Of a DNA stretch of 64,000 nt, positions 7,660 to 15,896 are shown in pieces (position 1 is the first letter of the stretch; each line of letters starts with the position of its first letter). The translations under genes and the position numbers were made by a program. The notes beneath the pieces were generated by a model that was not told the DNA's origin, made no database searches, and saw only the letters and a program-made list of their open reading frames with translations. Location: positions 52,448 through 116,447 of the forward strand of contig CAXDTK010000001.1 in assembly GCA_963992225.1 (NCBI GenBank), given 5' to 3'. The DNA is from Pelomonas sp963992225 (lineage in GTDB: Bacteria > Pseudomonadota > Gammaproteobacteria > Burkholderiales > Burkholderiaceae_C).

Positions 7660-7929
7660 ATGGACACCATCCTGTCGTCCATGCGGCCCGAGCTGCTTCG
7701 CTTCGTCGAAGAACAGTTGGCCAACAACGAGGTTTCCGACGACGACGAGCTGCGCGAGCACTTCATCGCCAACGGCCTGAGCGAAGAACAGGCGTGGCAG
7801 GCACTGACCTACCGCGCCCTGTACTTGCGCTACATCTTCCTCGAAGGCTTCACGCCGATCCTTAAAGGCCAGGAAGCGCTTTGCTTCAACCCGCATAGCC
7901 GAGGCTGGGAGCCGGTTCAGAACCCATAG
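7660..7929 (+). CDS. small acidic ICE protein, unknown function
   Basis: An 89-residue, strongly acidic, helical protein (VEEQLANNEVSDDDELREHF). The start at 7660 is preferred because GTGAGG lies 5-10 nt upstream; an in-frame ATG at 7636 would overlap the preceding gene and lacks a good site. It follows the DUF6927-like gene by 7 bp. Size and charge would suit a DNA-mimic or adaptor protein, but this is only a thought from composition. No named domain recognised. Confidence 0.65.
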   Translation: MDTILSSMRPELLRFVEEQLANNEVSDDDELREHFIANGLSEEQAWQALTYRALYLRYIFLEGFTPILKGQEALCFNPHSRGWEPVQNP

Positions 7930-7969
7930 GCCGCTTCCCAGCGACGCGCTTCTTCATCCCTTCCATCAG

Positions 7970-7991
7970 GCCCTGTTCAGCAGGGCTTTTC
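7970..7991 (+). terminator. possible terminator or leader hairpin
   Basis: GCCCTG (7970-7975) and CAGGGC (7981-7986) form a 6-bp stem followed by TTTTC. It may end the previous unit, or be the leader hairpin of the DUF932 gene starting at 8065. Confidence 0.5.
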
Positions 7992-8064
7992 TTCGTCCCA
8001 CGCAATCCGCGCATCCGGCCTCGGCCGCTGGATGCCGATTGCTTCATTCCGCAAGGAGATCATC

Positions 8065-8892
8065 ATGCAACTCGCTTCCCGCTTCGCTTCTCGCTCCCCG
8101 GTGCTGCGCGCCGACTATCCGCTGTCGGATGATCAGATTCGCACCGTGGCCCCGTCCATCTTCGCGGACACCCCGCACGAAAGCCGCTCCGAACGGTACA
8201 GCTACATCCCCACGGCGGCTGTGCTGACTGAACTGCGCAAGGAAGGCTTCCAGCCGTTCATGGTGTGCCAGACCCGCGTGCGGCACGAGGACCGCCGCGA
8301 CTACACCAAGCACATGCTGCGCCTTCGCCACGCCAGCCAGATCAACGGCGCCGAGGCGAACGAGATCATCCTGCTCAACTCGCACGACGGCAGCAGCAGC
8401 TACCAGATGCTCGCGGGCCTGTTCAGATTCGTCTGCCACAACGGCCTGGTGTGCGGCGACACCTTCGCCGACGTGCGGGTGCCCCACAAGGGCAACGTCA
8501 CCGATCACGTGATCGAAGGCGCCTACGAGGTGCTGCACGGCTTCGAGCGCGTGCAGGACTCGCGCGACGCCATGCAGGGCATCACGCTGGACAACGGCGA
8601 GGCCGAGGTCTTCGCCAAGTCGGCGCTGACCTTGAAGTACGACGATTCGGGCAAGGCCTTGCCCATCACGGAGACCCAGATCCTGCGGCCCCGTCGTTAC
8701 GACGACAACCGCGCCGACCTGTGGACTGTCTTCAACAGAGTCCAGGAGAACCTGGTCAAGGGCGGCCTGAGCGGCCGTGCTGCCAACGGGCGCCGGCAGC
8801 GCACGCGAGCCGTCCAGGGCATCGACCAGAACGTCCGGCTCAACCGGGCGCTGTGGCTGCTGGCGGACGGCCTACGCCAGCTCAAAGCCTGA
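8065..8892 (+). CDS. DUF932 family protein
   Basis: A 275-residue protein with the hallmarks of DUF932, a family of phage, plasmid and ICE proteins of unknown role (some annotated as YfjQ/YubP-like). Visible landmarks are an N-terminal segment on substrate access (SYIPTAAVLTELRKEGF), a central ILLNSHDGSSSYQM, then GLFRFVCHNGLVCGD, and a basic C-terminal part with RRQRTRAVQGIDQNVRLN. The start at 8065 has CAAGGAGAT 6 nt upstream. A strong terminator follows 6 nt after the stop, so this is the last gene of its unit. Antirestriction function has been suggested for relatives by association only. Confidence 0.87.
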   Translation: MQLASRFASRSPVLRADYPLSDDQIRTVAPSIFADTPHESRSERYSYIPTAAVLTELRKEGFQPFMVCQTRVRHEDRRDYTKHMLRLRHASQINGAEANEIILLNSHDGSSSYQMLAGLFRFVCHNGLVCGDTFADVRVPHKGNVTDHVIEGAYEVLHGFERVQDSRDAMQGITLDNGEAEVFAKSALTLKYDDSGKALPITETQILRPRRYDDNRADLWTVFNRVQENLVKGGLSGRAANGRRQRTRAVQGIDQNVRLNRALWLLADGLRQLKA

Positions 8893-8898
8893 CCCACA

Positions 8899-8936
8899 AG
8901 CGGATCGTGCCTCACGGCATGGTCCGCTTTTTTTTT
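8899..8936 (+). terminator. strong intrinsic terminator
   Basis: AGCGGATCGTGCC and GGCATGGTCCGCT form a 13-bp stem (two G-U pairs) over TCAC, followed by eight T residues. Confidence 0.92.
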
Positions 8937-9100
8937 GGCTGGTGCCGTGCTGCCAGCGCACCGCGTTCCATTTGGTTCGGTGTAACCCTAATGCGCCAAT
9001 TCGCCGCTGCCTCGAAAATCGAGATTCGACTGCATACCTCCTTGGCTTTTCCTCCCTGAGCCAAGCAGTCATCTTTGCCGCCTCGGTGTCCCCGGGGCGG

Positions 9101-10202
9101 TTTTCTTTGGCTCAGTTCGCGTTGAGTGCGGATGGCCCGGGGCCGATGGCCAGTGCGAGCAGGGAAACCGCATCGACCCTGAGTCGCGCGTTGCGGTCGA
9201 GCGCCCGGAACCAGCCGAGGTAGTTCGGCAGGTAGTGCGTGGAAATGCCGTTGAAGCGCCGCAGCCAGGTCTTCAGGCGACTGTGATACGCGTTGACGTT
9301 CTGGACATGCCACGGCCCGCGGATGCGCTCGCCGGCAGACATGTTGATGGCTTGGTGCTCAATCGCCAGTTCCACGGCGGCCTGGTGAAGGTGATTGCTG
9401 CCGTCCGAGCACAGCACAGAGTCGTCGGCCAGTGCCTGTGGCAGCACCGCCTTGAGCGCAGCCTTGCCGGTGTTGGGCAGCACGAAGTCGCTGGTTTCGC
9501 CGGAGCGGTTGCGCATCACCAGTATGGGCACTTGTTCGGACGACACCCCGCGCTTGGCAGCTTTGCCGCCGCGCCGGCGAGGTGCCCGTTGCGTTTGTCG
9601 GGCCAGCCGTGCTGGCTGGCCCTTGTACGAGAGCAGTTGGTACGTCTCGTCAGCCTCGACAACACCGGCCATGTGCACTGCCTTGGCCTCGCGAGGGCAG
9701 GCCAGCCAGCGATGGCGCCAACGAAAGGCGGTCGTGCTGTGCACGCCGAGTCGGGTGGCCGCTTTGCGAACGCTCAGTCCTTCGTCGAGCACCTTGGCTT
9801 GGTCGAGCCACTTGTCGCGGTAGCGCAACCGCGCCAGCGGTGTGCCGGTCAGCGCATTGAAGGTGATACGGCAGTCGCGGCACTTGTATCGCTGCAACCC
9901 ATTGGCAAAGCCATTGCGCACCACGTGCTCGCCGTTGCAAGCCGGGCACATCGGTCGCGCGGCCAACCGCTTCTCGATGCAGTCGGCAACTTCGTCGATG
10001 GCCTGGGCGTGTGCAAGCTCATGGAGCACCAGCTTGCGCTGGTTGGCTGTCAGCCGCCCCAGCGCATCGCGCAGCCGCTTCAATTCGTCCGCCTTCATTT
10101 GCGTCTCCCGGTGACTCTTCTGTCACCACCGACGCAGTCTCGAACTCAACAGGCTCACTGGGCGAGCCTGTCACCATTCAACGCGAACTGAGCCTTTTCT
10201 TT
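9101..10202 (-). mobile_element. IS1595-family insertion sequence with 8-bp target duplication
   Basis: The element itself is 9109-10194 (1086 bp). Its ends are perfect 17-bp inverted repeats, GGCTCAGTTCGCGTTGA at 9109-9125 and the reverse complement at 10178-10194. It is flanked by the direct repeat TTTTCTTT (9101-9108 and 10195-10202), the 8-bp duplication typical of the family. It lies in the intergenic space between the DUF932 gene's terminator and the leader of the 10489 gene and disrupts no frame that I can see. Intact ends, target duplication and transposase point to a recent insertion. Confidence 0.95.
9112..10098 (-). CDS. IS1595-family transposase
   Basis: A 328-residue DDE-type transposase. 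Residues ~48-75 form a zinc ribbon (CPAC, then CRDC), followed by a helix-turn-helix (KAATRLGVHSTTAFRWRHRW). The ISXO2-like catalytic core starts with VEADETYQL, continues with CSDGSNHLH and ends with the NVNAYHSRLKTWLRRFNGIS block, matching the DD(N/E) pattern of IS1595 enzymes. The start has GGAGACGCAA upstream on the minus strand, and the stop codon lies inside the left inverted repeat. It is full length and apparently intact. Confidence 0.95.
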   Translation of the reverse strand: MKADELKRLRDALGRLTANQRKLVLHELAHAQAIDEVADCIEKRLAARPMCPACNGEHVVRNGFANGLQRYKCRDCRITFNALTGTPLARLRYRDKWLDQAKVLDEGLSVRKAATRLGVHSTTAFRWRHRWLACPREAKAVHMAGVVEADETYQLLSYKGQPARLARQTQRAPRRRGGKAAKRGVSSEQVPILVMRNRSGETSDFVLPNTGKAALKAVLPQALADDSVLCSDGSNHLHQAAVELAIEHQAINMSAGERIRGPWHVQNVNAYHSRLKTWLRRFNGISTHYLPNYLGWFRALDRNARLRVDAVSLLALAIGPGPSALNAN

Positions 10203-10317
10203 TGCGGCCGTCCTTCCGGCGCCGCGGGCGATGCGCCAGCGCAAACAGGGTTGGGCGCCGGGTCGGTTTTTCGCTCACGCGGTGTACGCAGCTTGGCGCA
10301 GGCTATGACTCGTGTCC

Positions 10318-10395
10318 GTCGGCGTAGCCGACAACATGCCCAGGTAGCCCAGACCTTCAAGGCTACGGTGCGTTGCGACGCACGGTCTGATTCTT
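10318..10395 (+). ncRNA. three-stem RNA leader motif, copy 4
   Basis: P1 is GTCGGC/GCCGAC (10318-10332), the linker contains CATGCCCAG, P2 is GTAGCC/GGCTAC (10344-10366) with loop CAGACCTTCAA, and P3 is GTGCGT/ACGCAC over TGCG (10368-10383). All three stems pair perfectly with bases different from copies 1-3. The next ATG is 171 nt after P1. Beyond this motif the stretch 10203-10488 shows no gene. Confidence 0.72.
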
Positions 10396-10488
10396 CACAA
10401 CGACGTTCACCGCGTCTTCTTCCATCCCCCTGGGGCAGTGACTGCCCTCGCGGGTGGTGCTGTCTCCGCTCACTTCGAGGACATCACC

Positions 10489-11145
10489 ATGCCTGCACAT
10501 TCTTCCCCCAAGACGCTCTATCGCATCGACGAATGCCCCGACCTGATGGCCGATGGCGTCGTCGGTGACGAGAACGGCAACCTGGTCTTCATCTCCCTCT
10601 GGGCGCGCGACACCGCCGTCCAGGAATTCCTGGCCCGTCTCACCCTGGGCCGGGACGAGCAGGGACTGGATCAGTTCCACATCATCACCGAGCAAGGCGC
10701 GAGCATCCCGGTCTTCGTCGGCAACGTCGAGAACCTGGAGAAGCGCAGCGCACGCGCCTACCGGCGCACGCTGTTCGGCTCGCTGACCAACATCTGGCTG
10801 TTCGATCGGCGCTGCGTCAAACCCGACAAGGCCAACGCCAGCGCACTGGCGCTCTTGCCTCGCGATTCCAAGTACCGGCTCGACCGGCTGTGGACGCTGG
10901 TGCGGGACACCTGCCCGCTGCCGCTTCTCGATCCCTGGCGCGACAGCGTGCTGGAACTGCTGCAGGCGAAGTCGATGCTGACGCGCCTGCCGTTCGCCCT
11001 CGGGCCTCTGGAAGGCCATCGGCTCGCCATCGACGTGCCGGCGCTGACCCAGGTGCTGGGCGGCCTGATCCGCAGCGGCGCGCTCGTCGCCGGCACGCCG
11101 GCCAGCCGCATCCCCTCGGCACGACCGCTCGAAGCGGTGGCTTGA
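10489..11145 (+). CDS. hypothetical ICE protein, 218 aa
   Basis: A 218-residue soluble protein with an Asp-rich N-terminal strand region (DLMADGVVGDENGNLVFISL) and a basic middle (KRSARAYRRTLF). No signal peptide or catalytic motif is recognised. The start is chosen by GAGGACATC just upstream and by the position of leader copy 4; a longer frame from 10438 runs into the leader hairpin. It precedes the methyltransferase-like gene by 67 bp, containing a perfect hairpin. Consistent association with leader-bearing genes suggests shared regulation; function unknown. Confidence 0.7.
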   Translation: MPAHSSPKTLYRIDECPDLMADGVVGDENGNLVFISLWARDTAVQEFLARLTLGRDEQGLDQFHIITEQGASIPVFVGNVENLEKRSARAYRRTLFGSLTNIWLFDRRCVKPDKANASALALLPRDSKYRLDRLWTLVRDTCPLPLLDPWRDSVLELLQAKSMLTRLPFALGPLEGHRLAIDVPALTQVLGGLIRSGALVAGTPASRIPSARPLEAVA

Positions 11146-11156
11146 GGTTCCTTCAC

Positions 11157-11180
11157 CGGACATGCACGCGCGCATGTCCG
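11157..11180 (+). promoter_or_regulatory. perfect 9-bp hairpin upstream of RBS
   Basis: CGGACATGC (11157-11165) pairs perfectly with GCATGTCCG (11172-11180). The gene start at 11213 follows CCAGGAG. Confidence 0.6.
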
Positions 11181-11212
11181 CATCCTTTCATCTTCAATGC
11201 CAGGAGATTCCC

Positions 11213-12328
11213 ATGGCCCTCATGTTCCCGCGGCTCGCCCGCAACTTCGTCAAGAACGGGTACTTCCCCACGGATGAACCCACGCTCGAAAGAGCACTCG
11301 CCGCGCTGGCGCCCGCTGCTCCCTCGGCCGGTCCGCTGTGCATCCTCGATCCCTGCGCCGGCGAAGGCGTGGCGATCGCCGAAGCCGCGCACGCCCTCGG
11401 GCGCGAACGGGTCCAGGCCTTCGCCGTCGAGTACGAGGCGGAGCGCGCACGCCACGCCCGGCAACTGGTCGATCGCTGCATCCACGGCGACCTGATGGAC
11501 ACGCTGATCAGCCGGCAGAGCTTTGGCCTGCTGTGGCTCAACCCGCCGTATGGCGACCTGTCCAAGGACACCAACGGCAACGTCGGCTACCAGGGCCAGG
11601 GCCGCGCGCGGCTGGAAAAGCTGTTCTACCAGAAGGCGCTGCCGCTGCTGCAGTACGGCGGCGTGCTGATCTACATCGTGCCGCACTACGTGCTCGACGC
11701 CGAACTGGTCGGATGGCTGACCCGGCACTTCGCCGAGCTGCGCATCTACCGCGCGGTGGACACGCAGTTCAGGCAGGTCGTGATCTTCGGTCGCAAGGTT
11801 CGCCAGCGCGACCAGGTGTCGGATTCGGTCAAGGCCACGCGCGCACTGCTGCTGCAGATAGGTCTCGGCGACGCCGAAGCGGAAGAGCTGCCGGTCGAAT
11901 GGCCGTTCCTGCCGTACACGGTGCCTGCCACGGCCGAGCCGGAGCACTTCTACCGCGTGACGATGGAGCCCGAGCAGTTCGCCGATGAAGTCGGCCGGCT
12001 GCAAGGACTCTGGCCGACGCTCGACACGCACCTTGGCGCCGCGCAGCAGTCGCTGCGGCCCCCGGCGCGAGGGTTATCGCATTGGCATCTCGCCTTAGCG
12101 CTCGCCGCGGGTGCGATTTCCGGCGTGGTGAAGTCCAAGACGGGCCGCGTGCTCGTCGTCAAGGGCGACACCCACAAGGAGAAGACCTTGCAGACGGAGT
12201 ACACCGAGCGCGACGACGGCACCGTGGCCGAGACGCGCATCCTGACCGACAAGTTCGTGCCGGTCATCCGCGCCTGGGACATGACGCCGGGCTCGTCGAC
12301 GTGTGGCGAGGTGCTGACCATCCGCTGA
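11213..12328 (+). CDS. DUF6094 / class I DNA-adenine-methyltransferase-like protein
   Basis: A 371-residue protein with a Rossmann-type methyltransferase core. LDPCAGEG near residue 45 is the SAM-binding motif I, AVEYE near 70 fits the acidic end of beta-2, and NPPYG near 110 is motif IV of N6-adenine (or N4-cytosine) DNA methyltransferases. The C-terminal ~150 residues form a separate domain without known motif. ICE proteins of this kind are called DUF6094. The start has CCAGGAGAT 6 nt upstream. It is followed by a small gene and an SNF2-like helicase. Both catalytic motifs are intact, so methylation of element DNA is plausible, but target and activity are inferred. Confidence 0.83.
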   Translation: MALMFPRLARNFVKNGYFPTDEPTLERALAALAPAAPSAGPLCILDPCAGEGVAIAEAAHALGRERVQAFAVEYEAERARHARQLVDRCIHGDLMDTLISRQSFGLLWLNPPYGDLSKDTNGNVGYQGQGRARLEKLFYQKALPLLQYGGVLIYIVPHYVLDAELVGWLTRHFAELRIYRAVDTQFRQVVIFGRKVRQRDQVSDSVKATRALLLQIGLGDAEAEELPVEWPFLPYTVPATAEPEHFYRVTMEPEQFADEVGRLQGLWPTLDTHLGAAQQSLRPPARGLSHWHLALALAAGAISGVVKSKTGRVLVVKGDTHKEKTLQTEYTERDDGTVAETRILTDKFVPVIRAWDMTPGSSTCGEVLTIR

Positions 12329-12382
12329 TCGCTGTTCCCTGACGATTCGCCGTCGCTTCATCCACCAACTCATCCACCCAAC

Positions 12383-12416
12383 GGGGCCATGTCACCCCGC
12401 CGGGTGCCGTGGCCCC
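12383..12416 (+). promoter_or_regulatory. hairpin upstream of RBS
   Basis: GGGGCCA (12383-12389) pairs perfectly with TGGCCCC (12410-12416), with a nested CACCC/GGGTG. The start at 12441 follows GAAGGAG. Confidence 0.55.
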
Positions 12417-12440
12417 TCTTTCATCCGAAGGAGAAACACC

Positions 12441-12746
12441 ATGGCACTCGCAGTTCTCAACCTGGCGTCGCAAGCACGCTTTGCCCCCGGACACCTGGTC
12501 ATGACCCGCGGCATCGATGCGCTGGTCCAGCAAGGCCGGCTCAACCCGGCACCGTATCTGTCCCGCCATCTCAGCGGCGATTGGGGCGACCTCGACGACA
12601 GCGACCGGCGTCAGAACGACGCCGCGTTGCGCTCCGGCGAGGATCGGCTTTTCTCGTCCTACCAGGTCGCGCCTGACCTGAAGCTCTGGATCATCACCGA
12701 GTGGGATCGCAGCGTGACCACGCTGCTGTTGCCCAGCGAATACTGA
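12441..12746 (+). CDS. small plasmid-related ICE protein, 101 aa
   Basis: A 101-residue protein with an N-terminal region that starts MALAVLNLASQARF and ends in a beta-rich half (LFSSYQVAPDLKLWIITEWD). Such ~100-residue proteins, often called plasmid-related, sit between the methyltransferase-like and helicase genes of these ICEs; I base this on remembered gene order. The C-terminal half resembles small proteins reporting on a solved-state domain with no known activity, so none is assigned. The start has AAGGAG 8-13 nt upstream. Confidence 0.7.
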   Translation: MALAVLNLASQARFAPGHLVMTRGIDALVQQGRLNPAPYLSRHLSGDWGDLDDSDRRQNDAALRSGEDRLFSSYQVAPDLKLWIITEWDRSVTTLLLPSEY

Positions 12747-12790
12747 TCTTCATCCACCGCGGCCGCGCGCCGCTCTTCTCTTCCCAACCC

Positions 12791-12838
12791 GGGGCATGCC
12801 ATCGCCCCGCAGGGGAGGTGCATGCCTCATTCCTATGG
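12791..12838 (+). promoter_or_regulatory. hairpin overlapping the leader of the helicase gene
   Basis: GGGGCATGC (12791-12799) pairs with GCATGCCTC (12830-12838) with one G-U pair; CCCC/GGGG is nested inside. The stem closes only 9 nt before the start codon at 12848 and could occlude translation initiation. Confidence 0.55.
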
Positions 12839-12847
12839 AGCATCACC

Positions 12848-15130
12848 ATGTCCCTCGATACCAACATTGTTCCCGCCGCCGATGGCACTCCCGTCCAGGG
12901 CGACCTGCTCGAAGCGGCTGCTTCTCCCCTGGCGATGAGCCTTCAGGATTTCGTTGCCGAATTCGGCGACGAACTGCTGGACTCGCTCAACCGCGCCAAC
13001 CCTCCCGTCTACACCAGCCAGGCCCGGCCGCATCGCCAGCTCGTGCTGGCCAGTCTCAAGCGCAAGCTGTTCGGCGCGCAGGCCGAGGTGGTGCATGCCG
13101 TCACCGAGCTGCTGGCCGACCGCGGCGAACGCGCCGCGATCGTCAATGGCGAAATGGGCTGCGGCAAGACCACCGTTGGCATTGCCACGGCGGCCGTGCT
13201 GCACGCCGAAGGCTACCGCCGCACGCTGGTCCTCTCACCGCCTCACCTGGTCTACAAGTGGCGCCGGGAAATCCAGGAAACCGTGGCCGGCGCGAAGGTC
13301 TGGGTGCTCAACGGCCCAGACACGCTGGTCAAGCTCATCAAGCTGCGCGAGCAGTTGGGCGTGCCGGTGCGCGGCCAGGAGTTCTACGTGCTCGGGCGCG
13401 TGCGGATGCGCATGGGTTTCCACTGGAAGCCCGTCTTCAACGTGCGGCACACGAAGCACGGCGAAGTCGGCGCATGCCCGGATTGCGGCCAGGTCATCAC
13501 CAACCTCGACGGCGAGCCAATCAACCCGGTCGAACTCGAAGCTGAGGACTACCGCCGCCGGTGCAGCCATTGCGCCGCACCGCTGTGGACGCTGATGCGA
13601 CCGCGCAGCCTGTCCGCCAGCGACCAGTCCACGGCCGTCTTCAAAGCCTTGCAGCGCATCCCGACCATCGGGGAAGTCACCGCGCAGAAGCTGATGAAGA
13701 AGTTCGGCGACGGCTTCCTGGCCTCGATGCTGGGCGACAACATCCACGAGTTCATCAACCTCATGGATGCCAACGGCGAGCTGGTCTTCTCGGACGCCCA
13801 AGCGCACCGCATGGAGCGGGCGATGGCGAACATGGAGTTCGGCTTCGGTGAGGGTGGCTACCAGCCGTCCGAGTTCATCAAGAGGTATTTGCCGCAAGGC
13901 ACGTTCGACCTGCTCATCGCCGACGAGGCGCACGAGTACAAGAACGGCGGTAGCGCCCAGGGCCAGGCCATGGGCGTGCTCGCTGCGAAGGCGCGCAAGA
14001 CCTTGCTGCTTACCGGCACGCTGATGGGTGGCTACGGCGACGACCTGTTCCACCTGCTGTTCCGAGCCCTGCCGGGGCGAATGATCGAAGACGGCTACCG
14101 CCCGACCAAGAGCGGCAGCATGACCTCGGCCGCGATGGCGTTCATGCGCGATCACGGGATTCTCAAGGACATCTATTCCGAGAGCACGGGCACGGCGCAC
14201 AAGACGGCCAAGGGCACCAAGGTATCGGTGCGCACGGTCAAGGCGCCGGGCTTCGGCCCGAAGGGCGTGCTACGTTGCGTCCTGCCGTTCACGGTATTTC
14301 TCAAGCTCAAGGACATCGGCGGCAATGTGCTGCCGTCCTACGACGAGGAGTTCCGCGAGGTGGCGATGGACACGGCGCAAGCCGCGGCCTATCGCGATCT
14401 GTCGTTTCGTCTGACCTCGGCGCTGAAACAGGCGCTGGCCAAGCGCGACACGACGCTGCTCGGCGTGGTCCTCAACGTGCTGCTGGCCTGGCCGGATTGC
14501 TGCTTCCGGTCGGAGACGGTGGTGCACCCTCGCACGCGCCAGACCTTGGCCTTCGTTCCGGCTCAGTTCAACGAGCTGGAGGTGATGCCCAAGGAGCGCG
14601 AGCTGATCGAGATCTGCAAGCAGGAGAAGGCTGCGGGTCGCAAGACGCTGGTCTACTCGGTCTACACCGGAACGCGCGACACCACGTCGCGTTTGAAGGT
14701 GCTGCTGGAGCAGGAGGGCTTCAAGGTGGCGGTGTTGCGCGCGAGCGTAGACGCCAGCCGTCGCGAAGACTGGATCGCCGAGCAGTTGGACCGTGGCATC
14801 GACGTGCTCGTCACGAACCCGGAGCTGGTCAAGACGGGTCTCGACCTGTTGGAGTTTCCGACGATCGTGTTCATGCAGTCGGGCTACAACGTCTACAGCC
14901 TGCAGCAGGCGGCCCGGCGCTCATGGCGCATCGGCCAGAAGCTGCCGGTTCGCGTGATCTACCTCGGCTATGCGGCTTCCTCGCAGATGACCTGCCTGGG
15001 GCTGATGGCGCGAAAGATCATGGTCTCGCAGAGCACGTCGGGAGACGTGCCCGAGTCGGGACTGGATGTGCTGAACCAGGACGGTGATTCCGTCGAGGTG
15101 GCACTGGCCCGGCAACTCGTCGCGGCCTGA
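12848..15130 (+). CDS. SNF2-like superfamily 2 helicase/translocase
   Basis: A 760-residue protein. The ATP-binding motif NGEMGCGKTT is near residue 100, the DEAH box (IADEAHEYKN) near 358, and the C-terminal lobe ends with QQAARRSWRIGQ near 686, the motif VI form typical of SNF2-type DNA translocases. An insertion between the first motifs carries two Cys pairs (CPDC near 209, CSHC near 238), probably a zinc finger. The start at 12848 is placed after TATGGAG; an upstream in-frame extension crosses the previous gene and is rejected. A terminator follows, separating this block from the secretion operon. It probably translocates on element DNA, perhaps with the nearby methyltransferase-like protein; the substrate is unknown. 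Confidence 0.88.
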   Translation: MSLDTNIVPAADGTPVQGDLLEAAASPLAMSLQDFVAEFGDELLDSLNRANPPVYTSQARPHRQLVLASLKRKLFGAQAEVVHAVTELLADRGERAAIVNGEMGCGKTTVGIATAAVLHAEGYRRTLVLSPPHLVYKWRREIQETVAGAKVWVLNGPDTLVKLIKLREQLGVPVRGQEFYVLGRVRMRMGFHWKPVFNVRHTKHGEVGACPDCGQVITNLDGEPINPVELEAEDYRRRCSHCAAPLWTLMRPRSLSASDQSTAVFKALQRIPTIGEVTAQKLMKKFGDGFLASMLGDNIHEFINLMDANGELVFSDAQAHRMERAMANMEFGFGEGGYQPSEFIKRYLPQGTFDLLIADEAHEYKNGGSAQGQAMGVLAAKARKTLLLTGTLMGGYGDDLFHLLFRALPGRMIEDGYRPTKSGSMTSAAMAFMRDHGILKDIYSESTGTAHKTAKGTKVSVRTVKAPGFGPKGVLRCVLPFTVFLKLKDIGGNVLPSYDEEFREVAMDTAQAAAYRDLSFRLTSALKQALAKRDTTLLGVVLNVLLAWPDCCFRSETVVHPRTRQTLAFVPAQFNELEVMPKERELIEICKQEKAAGRKTLVYSVYTGTRDTTSRLKVLLEQEGFKVAVLRASVDASRREDWIAEQLDRGIDVLVTNPELVKTGLDLLEFPTIVFMQSGYNVYSLQQAARRSWRIGQKLPVRVIYLGYAASSQMTCLGLMARKIMVSQSTSGDVPESGLDVLNQDGDSVEVALARQLVAA

Positions 15131-15144
15131 TCCCACCCACCCAC

Positions 15145-15179
15145 GCCGGCTGCCCTTCGGGGCGCCGGCTTCTTTTTTG
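15145..15179 (+). terminator. intrinsic terminator between accessory block and T4SS operon
   Basis: GCCGGC, one bulged T and GCCC pair across a TTCG loop with GGGC and GCCGGC (15145-15169), followed by TTCTTTTTTG. Confidence 0.88.
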
Positions 15180-15293
15180 TTCTGCGCATCGACGGCAGGC
15201 CATGAAGTCGGGCGCATGCCAGTTCCCTTTGTTTGCTGCCCCAACGCCCTGCGGCGGCGATGGTGAGGGCTCCGTGTTCCAGGGAACTGCCCC

Positions 15294-15896
15294 ATGCAAC
15301 CACTCACCTGCGTCGTTCATCGCCTGACTGCGCCTGCCTTGCTGGTTGGCTGCGTGCTCATCACCGGCTGCGCCGCCACGGGCACGGCGAGCACCCCGAC
15401 TGCCCCTGACTCGATTCCCGAGCCTGCGGTGTTGGTCAGGACCATCGCCCCGGAGCCCGAGCCGAGCCTGATCCCGGTGGCCCGTTATGGGCGCTACACG
15501 CTGGTTGAGATGGTGCCGGAACCGGCGCAGCGCGACCTGCTGCGGCAGGTGATCGAGATTTCGATTCCGCCGACCTTGGACGCGAGCGTCGGCGATGCCC
15601 TGCGGCACGTGCTGCTGCGCACCGGCTACCGCCTTTGCGATGCGCCGGACGCCGCTTCGCTGTTCACGCTGCCGCTGCCGGCGGCGCACCTGCGGCTCGG
15701 GCCACTGCCGCTGCGCGATGCCTTGCTGGCGCTGGCCGGTCCGGCCTGGGATCTGTCAGTCGATGACGCGGCGCGCGCGGTGTGCTTCGCGCGCCTGACG
15801 ACTGCGCGTGCGCCGAGCGCCAGCCCCATTCCTGCGGCTGCCGCATCGAGCGCGCCCGCCGCCGAACCCCACGTGCCCCAGGAGGCCCAGCCATGA
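15294..15896 (+). CDS. pilL: PilL N-terminal-domain lipoprotein of the ICE T4SS
   Basis: A 200-residue lipoprotein: a hydrophobic signal from about residue 12 ends in the lipobox LITGC near residue 23. The body matches the conjugative PilL N-terminal family (TIGR03748), with the segment on GRYTLVEMVPEPAQRDLL and VGDALRHVLLRTGYRLC. A proline/alanine-rich tail follows. It is an outer-membrane-linked component at the start of the mating operon of PFGI-1-type ICEs. The start has CAGGGA 8-13 nt upstream. The next gene overlaps its stop by 4 nt. The exact role in the channel or pilus is not established. Confidence 0.85.
   Translation: MQPLTCVVHRLTAPALLVGCVLITGCAATGTASTPTAPDSIPEPAVLVRTIAPEPEPSLIPVARYGRYTLVEMVPEPAQRDLLRQVIEISIPPTLDASVGDALRHVLLRTGYRLCDAPDAASLFTLPLPAAHLRLGPLPLRDALLALAGPAWDLSVDDAARAVCFARLTTARAPSASPIPAAAASSAPAAEPHVPQEAQP

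Noticed and set aside
11213..15130. A DISARM- or BREX-type phage defence system
   Set aside because: A methylase-like protein and a helicase are present, but the other core genes (nuclease or phospholipase-type, PglZ, DrmB-like) are missing, and both genes belong to the usual ICE backbone.
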